Made by a program: the position numbers and the translations under genes. From Thermohalobaculum sp039033215 (lineage in GTDB: Bacteria > Pseudomonadota > Alphaproteobacteria > Rhodobacterales > Rhodobacteraceae), in NCBI GenBank assembly GCA_039033215.1, contig JBCCDA010000009.1, forward strand, positions 6,521 through 70,520: 64,000 nt of DNA, read 5' to 3'. The notes beneath the pieces were generated by a model, which worked only from the letters and a program-made list of their open reading frames with translations, had not been told where the DNA came from and did not search any database. The stretch's first letter is position 1. Every line of letters starts with the position of its first letter. This document shows, piece by piece, positions 26,529-35,941 of the stretch.

Positions 26529-27077
26529 ATGATCTTTGTCACCGTCGGTACGCAACTGCCCTTTCCCCGTCTGATCTCGGCGATGGACGCCTGGAGCGCA
26601 CGAAACCCTGAGACGCACGTCATCGCCCAAACGGGAGAAGACATCACGGAGACCCCGAACGTGGAAGTCCGCACGCGTGTCGACGCCAGCGAGTTCGCCG
26701 AGATGGTCTCGCAGTGTGAGCTGTTGGTGGCCCACGCCGGGATGGGCTCGATCCTGACGGCGCTGGATCTGGGAAAGCCCGTGATCGTGATGCCGCGTCA
26801 GGCTGCTTTGGGTGAGCACCGCAACGACCATCAACTGGCCACCGCGCAGAAGTTTGGCCATCTGACCAACCTGCAGGTGGTAACCAGTGCCGACGAGCTG
26901 GACGCTGCCATCCATGCCTTTCAGACGCTCGGTGCCCAGACCATAGACACGCCGCCCGCATCGGCCACCGCCAAGCAGTTGCTCGACGAGGTTCGCGCCT
27001 TTGTGATGGGAGATGGTGCCAGTGCAACGGAGGCGTTCTTCCAGCCCGCGCTGTATCCGACACCGGTCGGAGCCTGA
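26529..27077 (+). CDS. PssE/Alg13-like glycosyltransferase subunit
   Basis: A 182-residue protein with the GT28 C-terminal fold: MIFVTVGTQLPFPRLI at the start, then VAHAGMGSILTALDLGKPVIV and GEHRNDHQLATA, which form the nucleotide-sugar site. With the preceding PssD-like protein it makes one complete transferase, as in Alg13/Alg14 and Cps14G/F. The C-terminal 40 residues are less conserved. It is followed after 4 bp by a GT2 gene. Confidence 0.9.
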   Translation: MIFVTVGTQLPFPRLISAMDAWSARNPETHVIAQTGEDITETPNVEVRTRVDASEFAEMVSQCELLVAHAGMGSILTALDLGKPVIVMPRQAALGEHRNDHQLATAQKFGHLTNLQVVTSADELDAAIHAFQTLGAQTIDTPPASATAKQLLDEVRAFVMGDGASATEAFFQPALYPTPVGA

Positions 27078-27081
27078 TCCG

Positions 27082-27933
27082 ATGAACCCTCGTGCAACGA
27101 TCCTGATCCCGGCCTTCAACGAGGAGGCCCTGATCGCGCGGACGCTTCTAAGGGTGTCCGACGGGATGGAACCTGGTGAGTTTCAGGTCGTGGTCATTTG
27201 CAATGGCTGCAAAGACGGCACCGCCGCTGCTGCCCAGCGAGCATTGCCATGGGCTGAGGTGATCGAAACAGCTCTGCCCGGAAAGACCAACGCCTTGAAC
27301 ATCGGCCACGAAACTGCTCGTGCGCCGGTTCGAGTCTACATGGACGCCGATCTCGACGTAGACGTCCAAACACTGCGTGCCCTTGTGGCCCCGATCGAGG
27401 CGGGTAAAGTGAGCGCGACCTATGGGCACATGGCCGTCGACGTGAGCAACAGCTCCTTCGCCGTACGATCTTTCTACCGCGTCTGGGCGCTCAATCCTTA
27501 CCTGGCCGAGGGGAAATTCGGTGGGCTCTTCGCGCTGTCCGCCGCGCAAGCCGAGCTAATTCATCCGTTGCCCAGAGTTACCGCCGACGATGAATTCATA
27601 CGCCGCAACGTGGGCGCGGGGCACGCAACCGCCGTAGAGAACTGCAGCTTCAAAACCCGCGCACCTTCGACCCTGGGTGATCTGCTCAACATCCGGCGGC
27701 GGAGCTTGAGAGGTACGCGGGAGCTTGACCAGCAAGGCCTTGCCGCCTTGGAAACGGCCGGAACAATGTCCGGTGTCTCGATCCTTCGTAGCCTCGCTTC
27801 GCGCCCGCACCTTTGGGTCTCCGCACTTGTTTACTACGCCGTCGCAATCTTCGTGCGCGCGGTGGTTTCCCTGGAAGATCCCGACCGCGCTCCCCGGTGG
27901 GAGCGAGATGACAGCAGCCGCCGTGTGACTTGA
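27082..27933 (+). CDS. Glycosyltransferase family 2
   Basis: A 283-residue GT-A enzyme: ATILIPAFNEEALIARTLLR, VVICNGCKDGT, and a YMDADLDVD metal site at about residue 87. A C-terminal hydrophobic stretch (LWVSALVYYAVAIFVRAVV, about 245-265) suggests membrane association. The start is ATG at 27082, 4 bp after the PssE stop. An upstream frame extension overlaps pssE and is not needed. Probably another sugar transferase of the EPS repeat unit. Confidence 0.9.
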   Translation: MNPRATILIPAFNEEALIARTLLRVSDGMEPGEFQVVVICNGCKDGTAAAAQRALPWAEVIETALPGKTNALNIGHETARAPVRVYMDADLDVDVQTLRALVAPIEAGKVSATYGHMAVDVSNSSFAVRSFYRVWALNPYLAEGKFGGLFALSAAQAELIHPLPRVTADDEFIRRNVGAGHATAVENCSFKTRAPSTLGDLLNIRRRSLRGTRELDQQGLAALETAGTMSGVSILRSLASRPHLWVSALVYYAVAIFVRAVVSLEDPDRAPRWERDDSSRRVT

Positions 27934-27948
27934 TCCGGGAGAGCCCCA

Positions 27949-30030
27949 ATGAACTCGAGAACATCCACGACCGGCGACGCCGAGCCGATCCCGTTTTCCC
28001 AAAGCCAGTATGCGCCTGGCGAGGTGATGGGCCCATCGCCGGAGCCCGACTACAATCCGCTGCAGGCACTTGGTCGCCTGGTGCGCGGTCGTTGGTTGCC
28101 GCTGCTAGCCATCAGTGCTTTGGTCGCGGGAAGTGGGGGTGCGATTGGCTTCTCGACAGGCACTGAAGTCTACGAGGGGCGTACGATCATCCGGATCTCG
28201 GCTCGCGAACCGAGCATTCTGTTTGCCAACAGTGACAACTCTCGCCTCAAGCTCTTCCAAGCCTTTGTTAAGGGGGAGACGACCTACGTTGCCAGCCACC
28301 CTGTGATGGCCCGCGCAGCCGAGATCGTCGCCGCCGATTCAAGCGCTGTGGGAACGGTGATCTCTGCCAAGAGCATGACAGATGCCGTTGGCATCCAGCG
28401 AAATGACGCGCTGATTGTGATCACGGCGGCCAGCACTAGCGCTACCCTTGCTGCGGCCAAGGCGAACGCGGTCGTGGCGGCGTATCTGGCGTTGACTGCC
28501 GAGAATGAGCTCGATCGGTCGAACTATCGCGAAGGGGAACTGGCCGAGCGTGAAGCAGACCTGTTGACCAAACTGGAGCGTAGCAATCACCAGATGCTGG
28601 AGGTCGGCGGCGAGTTCGGCAGTGCGTCGCTAGCAAAGGCGCATATTGCGAAGGTCGCGCAGTTGGAAGCGCTGCTCACCCGACGGGCGGAAGTCGAAGC
28701 GACGCTTGAAGCCATGCGGGCGAAGACCAACCTCGCAGGCACCGACATGGGCGATGTCGAGATCAAACGCGCTACGCTCCTGGACCGAGGCCTCGCCGAC
28801 CTGACCTTTGACAAGGCAAAGCGCGAAGCCGAGCTAGTCGCGCTGTTGCGCCGCTATGTCGACGGAAGCCCGAAGATCATCGAGAAGCGCCAAGAGATCA
28901 TCATCATGGATGCCGCGATTACGGCGCGGCGCGAGCAGATCGGCGTTCTCGGCCGCACCGGCGCGCTGACGGATGCCGAGACCAGCTCCGAGGACGAGAC
29001 GATTTCCGAAATCGAGGCCGTCCTCGCCAAGGTGAACATCCAGATCGCCGAAGTCCGTGATGACGCCAAGGCACTTAACGGGAAGCGGCTGCGTCTCGAT
29101 TTCCTGCAAGAGGAGCACGACGAGACGCGTCGGATGCTCGACGAGACCCGCCGTGCTTTGGATGCTGTGCGTCTCGAAAGTCAGAACGCCATGCCTGGAC
29201 TGATCGAGGTTCTGACCCCCGCCATCGTCCCAGCGGCACCTACCAAGAACAAGCGCAAGGTCTTCGGGCTGATGGGATTTGCGGGAGGCGGTTTAGTGGC
29301 GATGGCGCTCTTCTTGTTCATTGCCGCACGTCGAGGGCTTGTCCGCTACAGCGACGATCTTTGGCGCCTGACACCCCGTATGCCACTGTTGAGTGTGATG
29401 CCGCGGCAGCGACCGCCTCACGGACCAGACCGTGACGTCGACCAACTTTGTAACACGATCCAGTTGTTGCCGGACCATGGCGTGGGTCGGTTCCGGACAA
29501 CCCGCATCATCGCGGTGGGAGGAGCGGACGGGGCAGATAGTGCCGATCTTGCTCATGCCCTGGGCGGTAGCTTCACACGCCGCGCAATCCCAACTTTGCT
29601 GCTCGATGCCGATCTCGTGAGTGGCAGCCTAACCAAGGCGCAGGGGCTGCAGGACACGCAGGGTTGGCGTGAAATGCTGTCTGGGCGCGCACCGACGCTG
29701 CAAGTTGATCCGTCGGGCATGACGCTTCGGGGAGCAGGCGTATGCGAAAGCGTCCTGGACCACAACGTCTCCGCCCAGATGGTTCGCGACGCGCTAAGTG
29801 CGGCGGGTCAGGAATTCGACGTCGTCGTACTCAACCTCGGTGGACTGTGCGAGAGCCTGTCGGCGGCCCTGGTCGCGGCCTCCGCCGATCTGGTGATCGG
29901 AGTGGTTCAGCCAGGTGACCGGCTCGATGAAGTTGATCGCAGTCTTCGCCGTGTCGACGAGTTATCGCGCATGGGTGCGGCGATTGTTTTCTACGACACC
30001 GCACGGGACAACCCGAGCAAGTATTCCTGA
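27949..30030 (+). CDS. Wzz/GumC-like chain-length protein with degenerate BY-kinase domain
   Basis: A 693-residue inner-membrane protein. First membrane segment at about residues 49-68, a long periplasmic coiled-coil region (about 190-425), second membrane segment at about 437-460. The cytoplasmic C-terminal domain (about 515-690) has the fold pattern of bacterial tyrosine kinases. Walker A' is recognisable (TLLLDADL), but the Walker A position reads VGGADGADSADLA, without the GKS/T needed for ATP binding. There is no C-terminal tyrosine cluster, only one Tyr near the end. It probably sets EPS chain length with Wza and lacks kinase activity. Last gene of the second EPS operon. Confidence 0.85.
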   Translation: MNSRTSTTGDAEPIPFSQSQYAPGEVMGPSPEPDYNPLQALGRLVRGRWLPLLAISALVAGSGGAIGFSTGTEVYEGRTIIRISAREPSILFANSDNSRLKLFQAFVKGETTYVASHPVMARAAEIVAADSSAVGTVISAKSMTDAVGIQRNDALIVITAASTSATLAAAKANAVVAAYLALTAENELDRSNYREGELAEREADLLTKLERSNHQMLEVGGEFGSASLAKAHIAKVAQLEALLTRRAEVEATLEAMRAKTNLAGTDMGDVEIKRATLLDRGLADLTFDKAKREAELVALLRRYVDGSPKIIEKRQEIIIMDAAITARREQIGVLGRTGALTDAETSSEDETISEIEAVLAKVNIQIAEVRDDAKALNGKRLRLDFLQEEHDETRRMLDETRRALDAVRLESQNAMPGLIEVLTPAIVPAAPTKNKRKVFGLMGFAGGGLVAMALFLFIAARRGLVRYSDDLWRLTPRMPLLSVMPRQRPPHGPDRDVDQLCNTIQLLPDHGVGRFRTTRIIAVGGADGADSADLAHALGGSFTRRAIPTLLLDADLVSGSLTKAQGLQDTQGWREMLSGRAPTLQVDPSGMTLRGAGVCESVLDHNVSAQMVRDALSAAGQEFDVVVLNLGGLCESLSAALVAASADLVIGVVQPGDRLDEVDRSLRRVDELSRMGAAIVFYDTARDNPSKYS

Positions 30031-30151
30031 AATCCGTTCGGTGCGGTCGGCCAATGCTTGGAGCCGCCAAATCTTCCGGTGTCGAAAGATGGCCGACTTT
30101 CGCGGCGTCAGCCTCTAACTCGACACTGAGGCTGCTACGAATGCAGCTTCG

Positions 30152-30330
30152 AAGCTGACCGGGCAGACAAGATACCCGGCGCTCGCAGACGTGCTCGGGG
30201 GGCGTCCGAGCGAACTGTTCGTGACGTCTTCGAGCGCCGCCGTCTGCTCCTCGCGGAGATCACCGAGACGAAGAACCAAGACACTTTCGTTGGTCATCAG
30301 GGGGGTGGATCCGTGTGGTCAGCGTCGTGA
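30152..30330 (+). pseudogene. Frameshifted coding remnant of unknown gene
   Basis: From 30152 one frame reads RYPALADVLGGRPSE. A shift near 30210 moves to another frame with TVRDVFERRRLLLAEITETK then NQDTFVGHQGGGSV, ending at a TGA at 30328. The residue pattern looks like real protein split by one frameshift, but the family was not recognised. It sits directly before a transposase-like remnant, so it may be part of the same decayed element. Confidence 0.35.
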
Positions 30331-30533
30331 TGACGGAGAACACGCATGGCTACAACGGCCATGTGGAGATTGGTCATGACATACACTCGCGCATCAAGAA
30401 GTACCGCAAGTATGGCAAACCCTGCCGGGATGGAGTCGCGTGCGTGAACGGCACCGAGAGCTTGCGGAGCTTTGTCAAACAACCGGCTGGCCAAGTTCAG
30501 CGACCTGTCTCCACGGCTAGAGTAACACGCTAG
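30315..30533 (+). pseudogene. Possible IS1595-type transposase C-terminal remnant
   Basis: A 72-codon frame with a pattern like the end of IS1595/ISXO2 transposases: a TENTHGYNGH segment, then KKYRKYG, then VNGTESLRSFVKQ, comparable to the family's Y-x-G, eYvrg and TNGIESFWS-x-LKR blocks. The catalytic N-terminal part is missing, and no terminal inverted repeats or target duplications were found. Read as a decayed insertion at the EPS locus boundary. Similarity judged by eye only. Confidence 0.42.
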
Positions 30534-30823
30534 GGAATGCGGACGGCGTTGGGTGCAATCCTCTGATAGGCTAGTCTAGAAATTCAGGATTTGACGGTCC
30601 AGAGCTTTCAACAAACTCGCTGCTTTGCGCCTGGCCCAAGCCATGCCGCCATACCCCCGAACGCCTCTTGAGCCTGCGGTTGCCACTGCCAGCAACGCGT
30701 CCACAAGAAGTTCGTGCAGTGTATCAATCCTCACATAGGCGGCCTGCACGCCGCCCCTAGGATCGGTTTACGGCACACGATCCGACCACACAAAACTGAC
30801 GCATCAGATTGATGGAGGCAGCG

Positions 30824-31870
30824 ATGACATCGCTCGCTCGTGATACTTCTGTACCTGCCGGTTCCCTGACCGGCCTCGCCCTGGCCCTGGCGGGAGTGCT
30901 GTTCATTGCCCTTGGCGTGATCCTGGCGATCAGCAGCCCGCTGGGCCCCTTCGCGACGGCATTCTGGCGGATGGCGATCGGAAGCGTGCTTTGCGTGACA
31001 ATGGCAAGGGCGCTGCTGGGCCCCCAGGCCATAGGCCAGGCAAAGGCGTTGATGCGCGACCGGGACGCATGGATTGCGGGGTTGGCCTTCGCGGTGATGG
31101 TAGCGTTCTGGTACTCGGGGATGCGGATGTCTTCGGCGGCAACAACTTCGGCTTTGCACAACCTCTCGCCGCTGGTACTGGCGCTCTCTGCTTGGTTTAT
31201 CTTCAAGAACCGCCCCCCTGCCCGCCATATGCTCGGGATTTCAGTGGCCGTCGGGGGGATGGTGGTCCTGACCGGGCACAGCGGATCGTTGTCTGACAGG
31301 GCCCTGATCGGTGACCTTCTGGCCTTGGCGTCGGCTGCGTTCCTGGCGGTCTACTACGTTCGGCTGACGGTGCTGAGCCGCGGAGCGCATCCCTGGATCG
31401 TCATGGGCGTGATCTCGATGGTGTCGGCGCCCTTGCTGCTGGTACTGTCGCTGGCGACTGAGCCTGTGCAGGTGCCGGACACCCCCAATGGCTGGGGTGT
31501 GCTTATGGCCCTGGCGCTGGCGACCCAGGTACTGGGGCAGTCGTGCCTTGCCCACGCCTCACGTCGATTGGGAGCGTTCGGGATGACTGCCGTAACCCTG
31601 ACCGAGCCCGCGTTCACGGCACTTCTGGCGGCGCTGTTCCTCGTGTCGCCGATCCACGGGATCCACATTGTAGGCATCTTCGTGGTCTCAGCCGGCCTCT
31701 GGGTGATCATGACGCCTGGACGGCAGAGTGCTCCCCAAACCCGTCCCGCAACCATGCCGCTACCGTCCCGCGCCCGTCGAGCACCGGTGCCACAGACGTC
31801 ACGCCTTGGTCGTAAAAGTGCCCCGCAGACGTACAGCAACCGTCGGATGGGACCGCGCGGTGCCGGTTGA
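30824..31870 (+). CDS. EamA/DMT-family transporter
   Basis: A 348-residue inner-membrane protein with about ten hydrophobic helices in two EamA repeats, for example GLALALAGVLFIALGVILAI and the late IHIVGIFVVSAGLWVIM. The family exports or imports small metabolites such as amino acids. The start is ATG at 30824 with GGAGG 4 bases upstream; TTG/ATG codons at 30809-30812 are alternatives. The C-terminal 45 residues after the last helix are basic and Pro-rich with no family counterpart, possibly a read-through of former intergenic sequence. Confidence 0.88.
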   Translation: MTSLARDTSVPAGSLTGLALALAGVLFIALGVILAISSPLGPFATAFWRMAIGSVLCVTMARALLGPQAIGQAKALMRDRDAWIAGLAFAVMVAFWYSGMRMSSAATTSALHNLSPLVLALSAWFIFKNRPPARHMLGISVAVGGMVVLTGHSGSLSDRALIGDLLALASAAFLAVYYVRLTVLSRGAHPWIVMGVISMVSAPLLLVLSLATEPVQVPDTPNGWGVLMALALATQVLGQSCLAHASRRLGAFGMTAVTLTEPAFTALLAALFLVSPIHGIHIVGIFVVSAGLWVIMTPGRQSAPQTRPATMPLPSRARRAPVPQTSRLGRKSAPQTYSNRRMGPRGAG

Positions 31871-32091
31871 AGGGCCTGTGCAGCACAGCCAACGGCAAGG
31901 TGCTCTGAGCCCCAACCTTTCCCCGGGCAGGGCTAAGCGACTTCCACCTCTGATGCGCAGTTCAAAAGCGGGCTGGCCGAGCCAACGAGACTTGTAGCGG
32001 TACACCATGAAATATAACCGAATGAGCGCACAGTCTCTCCGGATCGAGATCTTCCAATCGGCACGGATCCCACGGACGAGGGTTCGTTTCT

Positions 32092-33462
32092 CTACTCCGA
32101 AATGCTTGCCAGTGTTGCGTCTAGCGTTCGGTGCAGCCTTGCGAGGAGATCGTCGATCTCTCCGGCCGTGATGACAAGTGGGGGCGTGACGGCGATCGAG
32201 TCACCGAGTGCTCGGACGATGAGGTTCTCGTCCAAAGCATGTTCCTGCGTCTTCAGACCGACCTTTTGCGCGGGGTCGAACGCCAGGCTAGAGCTTTTGT
32301 CCTCGACAAGTTCCAACGCCCCGATCAAGCCGACGCCGCGCGCTTCGCCTACCAATGGGTGTTCGGCCAAACGGGCAAGCCCGTCCTGCAGCCGCGGACC
32401 GACTCCGCGGACATGGGCGACGAGGTCGCGCTCCTCTATGATCTTCAACGTCTCTAGCGCCACAGCTGCCGCGACCGGGTGCCCGGATCCTGTGAAACCG
32501 TGACTGAAGGCGCCGAGCTTGGCCGAGTTGTCGGCAACAACCTGGTAGATCTCGTCGTTCATCAGGACGGCCGCAATCGGGATGTAGCCTGACGAAAGCG
32601 CTTTGGAGCAGGTCAGCAGGTCTGGTTCGATCCCGTAGGTCTCTGAACCCCACATGTTGCCTGTGCGCCCAAAGCCACAGATGACCTCGTCTGCAATCAT
32701 CAGCACATCATGCTTGCGCAGCACGGTCTGGACTTTCTCGAAGTATCCGGCCGGCGGCACAACGACTCCGCCCGCACCCATGACCGGCTCTGCGATGAAC
32801 GCGGCCACCGTCTCAGGCCCCTCAGCGATGATCAGATCGTCGATCTCCTGGGCGAGGCGCGTGGCGAAGGCTGCCTCGGTTTCGCCAGGCAGACCGTCAC
32901 GGTAGAGATGCGGACAGGTTACGTGCAGAAAGCCCGGTAGCGGCAGCCCGAAGTCTGTGTGCATCCGGGGGATGCCGGTCATGCAGGTAGCAATCGTGGT
33001 CAGACCGTGAAACCCGCGCATACGACTCACGATCTTGCGCTTCTCAGGCCGGCCGAGTGCGTTGTTGTAGTACCAGACGAGCTTAACTGCGCTGTCGTTG
33101 GCCTCGGAGCCCGAGTTGGTAAAGTAGGCTTTCTTCAGGGCAACGGGCGCCATCTCGACCAGCTTTTCGGCAAGCTCGACGCAGACGTCGGCCGTCTTGT
33201 GGTAGAAGGTATGATAGTAAGGCAGCCGTTTCATCTGACGATTGGCCGCGTCGACGAGGCGCTGTTCAGAGAAACCAAGCGCCACGTTCCAGAGACCCGA
33301 CATCGCTTCGAGGTAGCGCCGCCCGCGATCGTCCACGACGAACACTCCGTCGCCTTGTGTCATGATTTGCGGCCCGTCACGCTCGTGCGCGCGGAGGTCG
33401 GTTTGGCTGTGTAGATGATATTCGATATCGCGCATTGCGAGTGAATTGCTGCCGAGCGTCAT
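32092..33462 (-). CDS. Class III (omega) aminotransferase
   Basis: A 456-residue PLP-dependent aminotransferase of the acetylornithine/omega-amino-acid group. Features are RYLEAMSGLWNVALGF, FTNSGSEANDSAVKL, ADEVICGFGRTG and the PLP-Lys segment TCSKALSSGYIPI. It would transaminate an amine or omega-amino acid in the cytoplasm. The start is ATG at 33462 with GGGAGGGG just upstream; the frame is open to 33753, but that part overlaps the divergent ABC gene. It is divergent from a polyamine-type ABC transporter, suggesting the imported amine is its substrate. Confidence 0.93.
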   Translation of the reverse strand: MTLGSNSLAMRDIEYHLHSQTDLRAHERDGPQIMTQGDGVFVVDDRGRRYLEAMSGLWNVALGFSEQRLVDAANRQMKRLPYYHTFYHKTADVCVELAEKLVEMAPVALKKAYFTNSGSEANDSAVKLVWYYNNALGRPEKRKIVSRMRGFHGLTTIATCMTGIPRMHTDFGLPLPGFLHVTCPHLYRDGLPGETEAAFATRLAQEIDDLIIAEGPETVAAFIAEPVMGAGGVVVPPAGYFEKVQTVLRKHDVLMIADEVICGFGRTGNMWGSETYGIEPDLLTCSKALSSGYIPIAAVLMNDEIYQVVADNSAKLGAFSHGFTGSGHPVAAAVALETLKIIEERDLVAHVRGVGPRLQDGLARLAEHPLVGEARGVGLIGALELVEDKSSSLAFDPAQKVGLKTQEHALDENLIVRALGDSIAVTPPLVITAGEIDDLLARLHRTLDATLASISE

Positions 33463-33645
33463 GGGCCCCTCCCGAGTATCGCGACCGTAAGCGTTCCACG
33501 TCCCGGTTGTTTTGACCAGCCGGCTGTCGCGCAATCCTATCGCCCCCATGATCGTTTTTGGGCAGAGTTCCGCTTGCAGTGCCGAGATTTCGCGCGCTAC
33601 GCTTGCACTGCGCAGCGATTGCGCATCGTGGGGGCCGATGCTGAG

Positions 33646-34770
33646 ATGAGCGATCTCGCCAACACTGCACACGACGCCGATCATCCGATCGTCCGGTTCC
33701 GAGACGTCGAGAAGACTTATGATGGTGAGACGAACGTTGTCGAGGCTCTGCACCTCGACGTTCTAGAGGGCGAGTTCCTTACGCTTCTGGGTCCTTCGGG
33801 GTCGGGCAAGACAACGACGCTGATGATGCTGGCCGGTTTCGAGGAGCCGACAGCAGGTGAGATTCTTTTGCGCGATCGCTCGATTCTGCGCGTTCCACCG
33901 TTCAGGCGCAACATGGGCGTGGTCTTCCAGAACTATGCGCTCTTCCCGCATATGACAGTGGCCGAGAACGTAGGTTATCCGCTGCGCCAGCGCCGCCTGA
34001 CCCGAGCGGACATCGCGGAGAAAGTGCGTTCCGTCCTCGATATGGTGGAACTTGGTCAGCTGCTCGATCGCCGCCCTGCGCAGCTTTCCGGAGGACAGCA
34101 GCAGCGCGTGGCGTTGGCGCGTGCGCTGGTCTTCGAACCGGACATTGTGCTGATGGACGAGCCACTTGGCGCGCTGGACAAGCGCCTGCGTGAGCAGATG
34201 CAGGTCGAGATCAAGCGCCTGCACGACACGTTGGGCATGACGTTTGTCTATGTGACGCATGACCAGTCCGAGGCGCTGACCATGTCGGACCGTGTCGCGG
34301 TATTCAACGATGGTCGCATCCAGCAGATCGACGCTGCGCGTACTGTTTACGAAGCGCCGATGACCGGCTTTGTCGCGAACTTCATCGGGGAGAACAACAC
34401 GCTGCCCGGTGCGATCTCGTCAACGGACGGATCCGAGTGCCGTGTCCGCCTAGATAGCGGTGCAACGGTTGGGGCTGCCAACGTACTAGGCCTCGCGCCT
34501 GGCCAACGCACACATGCCTCGATCCGGCCTGAGCGGCTGATCCTGGCGCCAGGTGCCGAGGGCATGATGACGCTGAACGTGCGCGAGATGATCTATTTCG
34601 GAGACCATCTGCGCGTCATCTTGCGAGGCGGTGGGATCGAGATCATGGCCAAGGCACCGATTGACCAGGCAGTGAGCCTGAAGCTGGGAGACAGCGTGTC
34701 GGTGACGTGGGATGCGCAACACTGCCGAGCGCTCGACGCGAGCGAGCCTGACGTTGCCTTGGCATCGTGA
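33646..34770 (+). CDS. ABC transporter ATP-binding protein, PotA-like
   Basis: A 374-residue ATPase: Walker A GPSGSGKTT, Q-loop VFQNYALFPHMTV, signature LSGGQQQRVALARAL, Walker B IVLMDEP, and a C-terminal TOBE domain (about 285-365). It energises uptake through the two permeases encoded downstream. The order ATPase, binding protein, permease, permease is typical of polyamine/opine-type importers. The start at ATG 33646 is uncertain; a GTG at 33628 is in frame. Confidence 0.93.
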   Translation: MSDLANTAHDADHPIVRFRDVEKTYDGETNVVEALHLDVLEGEFLTLLGPSGSGKTTTLMMLAGFEEPTAGEILLRDRSILRVPPFRRNMGVVFQNYALFPHMTVAENVGYPLRQRRLTRADIAEKVRSVLDMVELGQLLDRRPAQLSGGQQQRVALARALVFEPDIVLMDEPLGALDKRLREQMQVEIKRLHDTLGMTFVYVTHDQSEALTMSDRVAVFNDGRIQQIDAARTVYEAPMTGFVANFIGENNTLPGAISSTDGSECRVRLDSGATVGAANVLGLAPGQRTHASIRPERLILAPGAEGMMTLNVREMIYFGDHLRVILRGGGIEIMAKAPIDQAVSLKLGDSVSVTWDAQHCRALDASEPDVALAS

Positions 34771-34839
34771 GAGGTGGGATAGCCAGATTTACTGTCATGA
34801 CACGGGGAGCAACTGACGATGGGAACAGGGAGAGACAGA

Positions 34840-35898
34840 ATGAAACATGGGTTCACGGCAGCCGCAGCTATTGCGGCACTCGGGCTTACAGCCGTCTCGG
34901 CTCAGGCACGGGATTTCACAATAGCTTCCTGGGGCGGTGCCTACCAGGAGGGGCAAAGGGATATCTACTTCACGCCTTTCGGTGATGCCGAGGGCGTCCA
35001 GGTGCTCGAGGACGTCTATCTGGGCGGATGGGCGCAGTTCAAGGCGATGCAAGAGACCGGCAACATTCCCTGGGATGTGGTGCAGGTAGAATCCGCCGAG
35101 GTCGCACGCGGTTGCGAGGAGGGACTGTTCCTCGAGCTAGACTGGGATCGTCTCGGCGGACGCGACAGCTTCATTGACGGTGGTGCCAGTGATTGCGGTA
35201 TGGGGGTCGTGGTCGTCTCTGAGGTGATTGCCTACCGCGCTGATCTGGTCGACGGTGAGGGTCCGAAGACACTTGCTGACTTCTTCGATCTCGAGAAGTT
35301 CCCAGGGTCACGGGGCATGCGCGATGAGCCGAAGTACAACCTTGTACGTGCGCTTTTAGCCGATGGGGTGCCGGCCGACCAGATCCACGACGTCTTGGGT
35401 ACACCCGAGGGATTGGACCGGGCGTTCGCCAAGCTCGACACGATCAAGAGTGAGGTTACCTTCTGGTCAGCGGGCGCACAGGCACCGGAGCGCCTGGCTG
35501 CGGGAGACTACGTGGTCTCAATCGCCTACAATGGCCGGATCACCAACGCCGAGCGTGACGGGGCCGAGAACCTTGAGATGGTCTGGGACAACCACATCGC
35601 CTACCTTGACCAGTGGGTGATCCTAGCTGACAGCCCGAACGTAGAGCTCGCGTACAAGTATCTGGAGTACTATGCCGATCCGGGCCGCCAGATCGCCTAC
35701 TCCAAGGAAAAGCTGCCCTATGGCCCCCCTCTGATCGAGGCTGCCGCCGCGATGCCGCCAGAAATGGCAGCCGAGCTTCCGGTTGGCGAGAACATGGCAA
35801 CAGCCTTCGTGACTGGCACACCGAAGGATGTCGAGTTCTGGCTCGACAACCTGGACGAGATCACCGAGCGCTGGAACGCCTGGAAGGTCCAGAACTGA
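34840..35898 (+). CDS. Periplasmic binding protein of polyamine-type ABC transporter
   Basis: A 352-residue protein with a signal peptide (about 1-23, ending VSAQARD). The family start DFTIASWGGAYQEGQRD follows, then GNIPWDVVQVES and YNGRITNAERDG, as in PotD/PotF-like proteins. It binds the substrate in the periplasm for the two permeases. GGGAGAGA precedes the ATG at 34840. Ligand unknown; the divergent omega-aminotransferase points to a polyamine or related amine. Confidence 0.92.
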   Translation: MKHGFTAAAAIAALGLTAVSAQARDFTIASWGGAYQEGQRDIYFTPFGDAEGVQVLEDVYLGGWAQFKAMQETGNIPWDVVQVESAEVARGCEEGLFLELDWDRLGGRDSFIDGGASDCGMGVVVVSEVIAYRADLVDGEGPKTLADFFDLEKFPGSRGMRDEPKYNLVRALLADGVPADQIHDVLGTPEGLDRAFAKLDTIKSEVTFWSAGAQAPERLAAGDYVVSIAYNGRITNAERDGAENLEMVWDNHIAYLDQWVILADSPNVELAYKYLEYYADPGRQIAYSKEKLPYGPPLIEAAAAMPPEMAAELPVGENMATAFVTGTPKDVEFWLDNLDEITERWNAWKVQN

Positions 35899-35941
35899 GC
35901 TTGTCGGCCGTGCCTTCGGGCGCGGCCTTGCCCTGAACAAG

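Noticed and set aside
31707..31898. Minus-strand frame overlapping the EamA C-terminus
   Set aside because: Short, overlaps the EamA tail, and no family resemblance; kept only as a note that the EamA tail is unusual.
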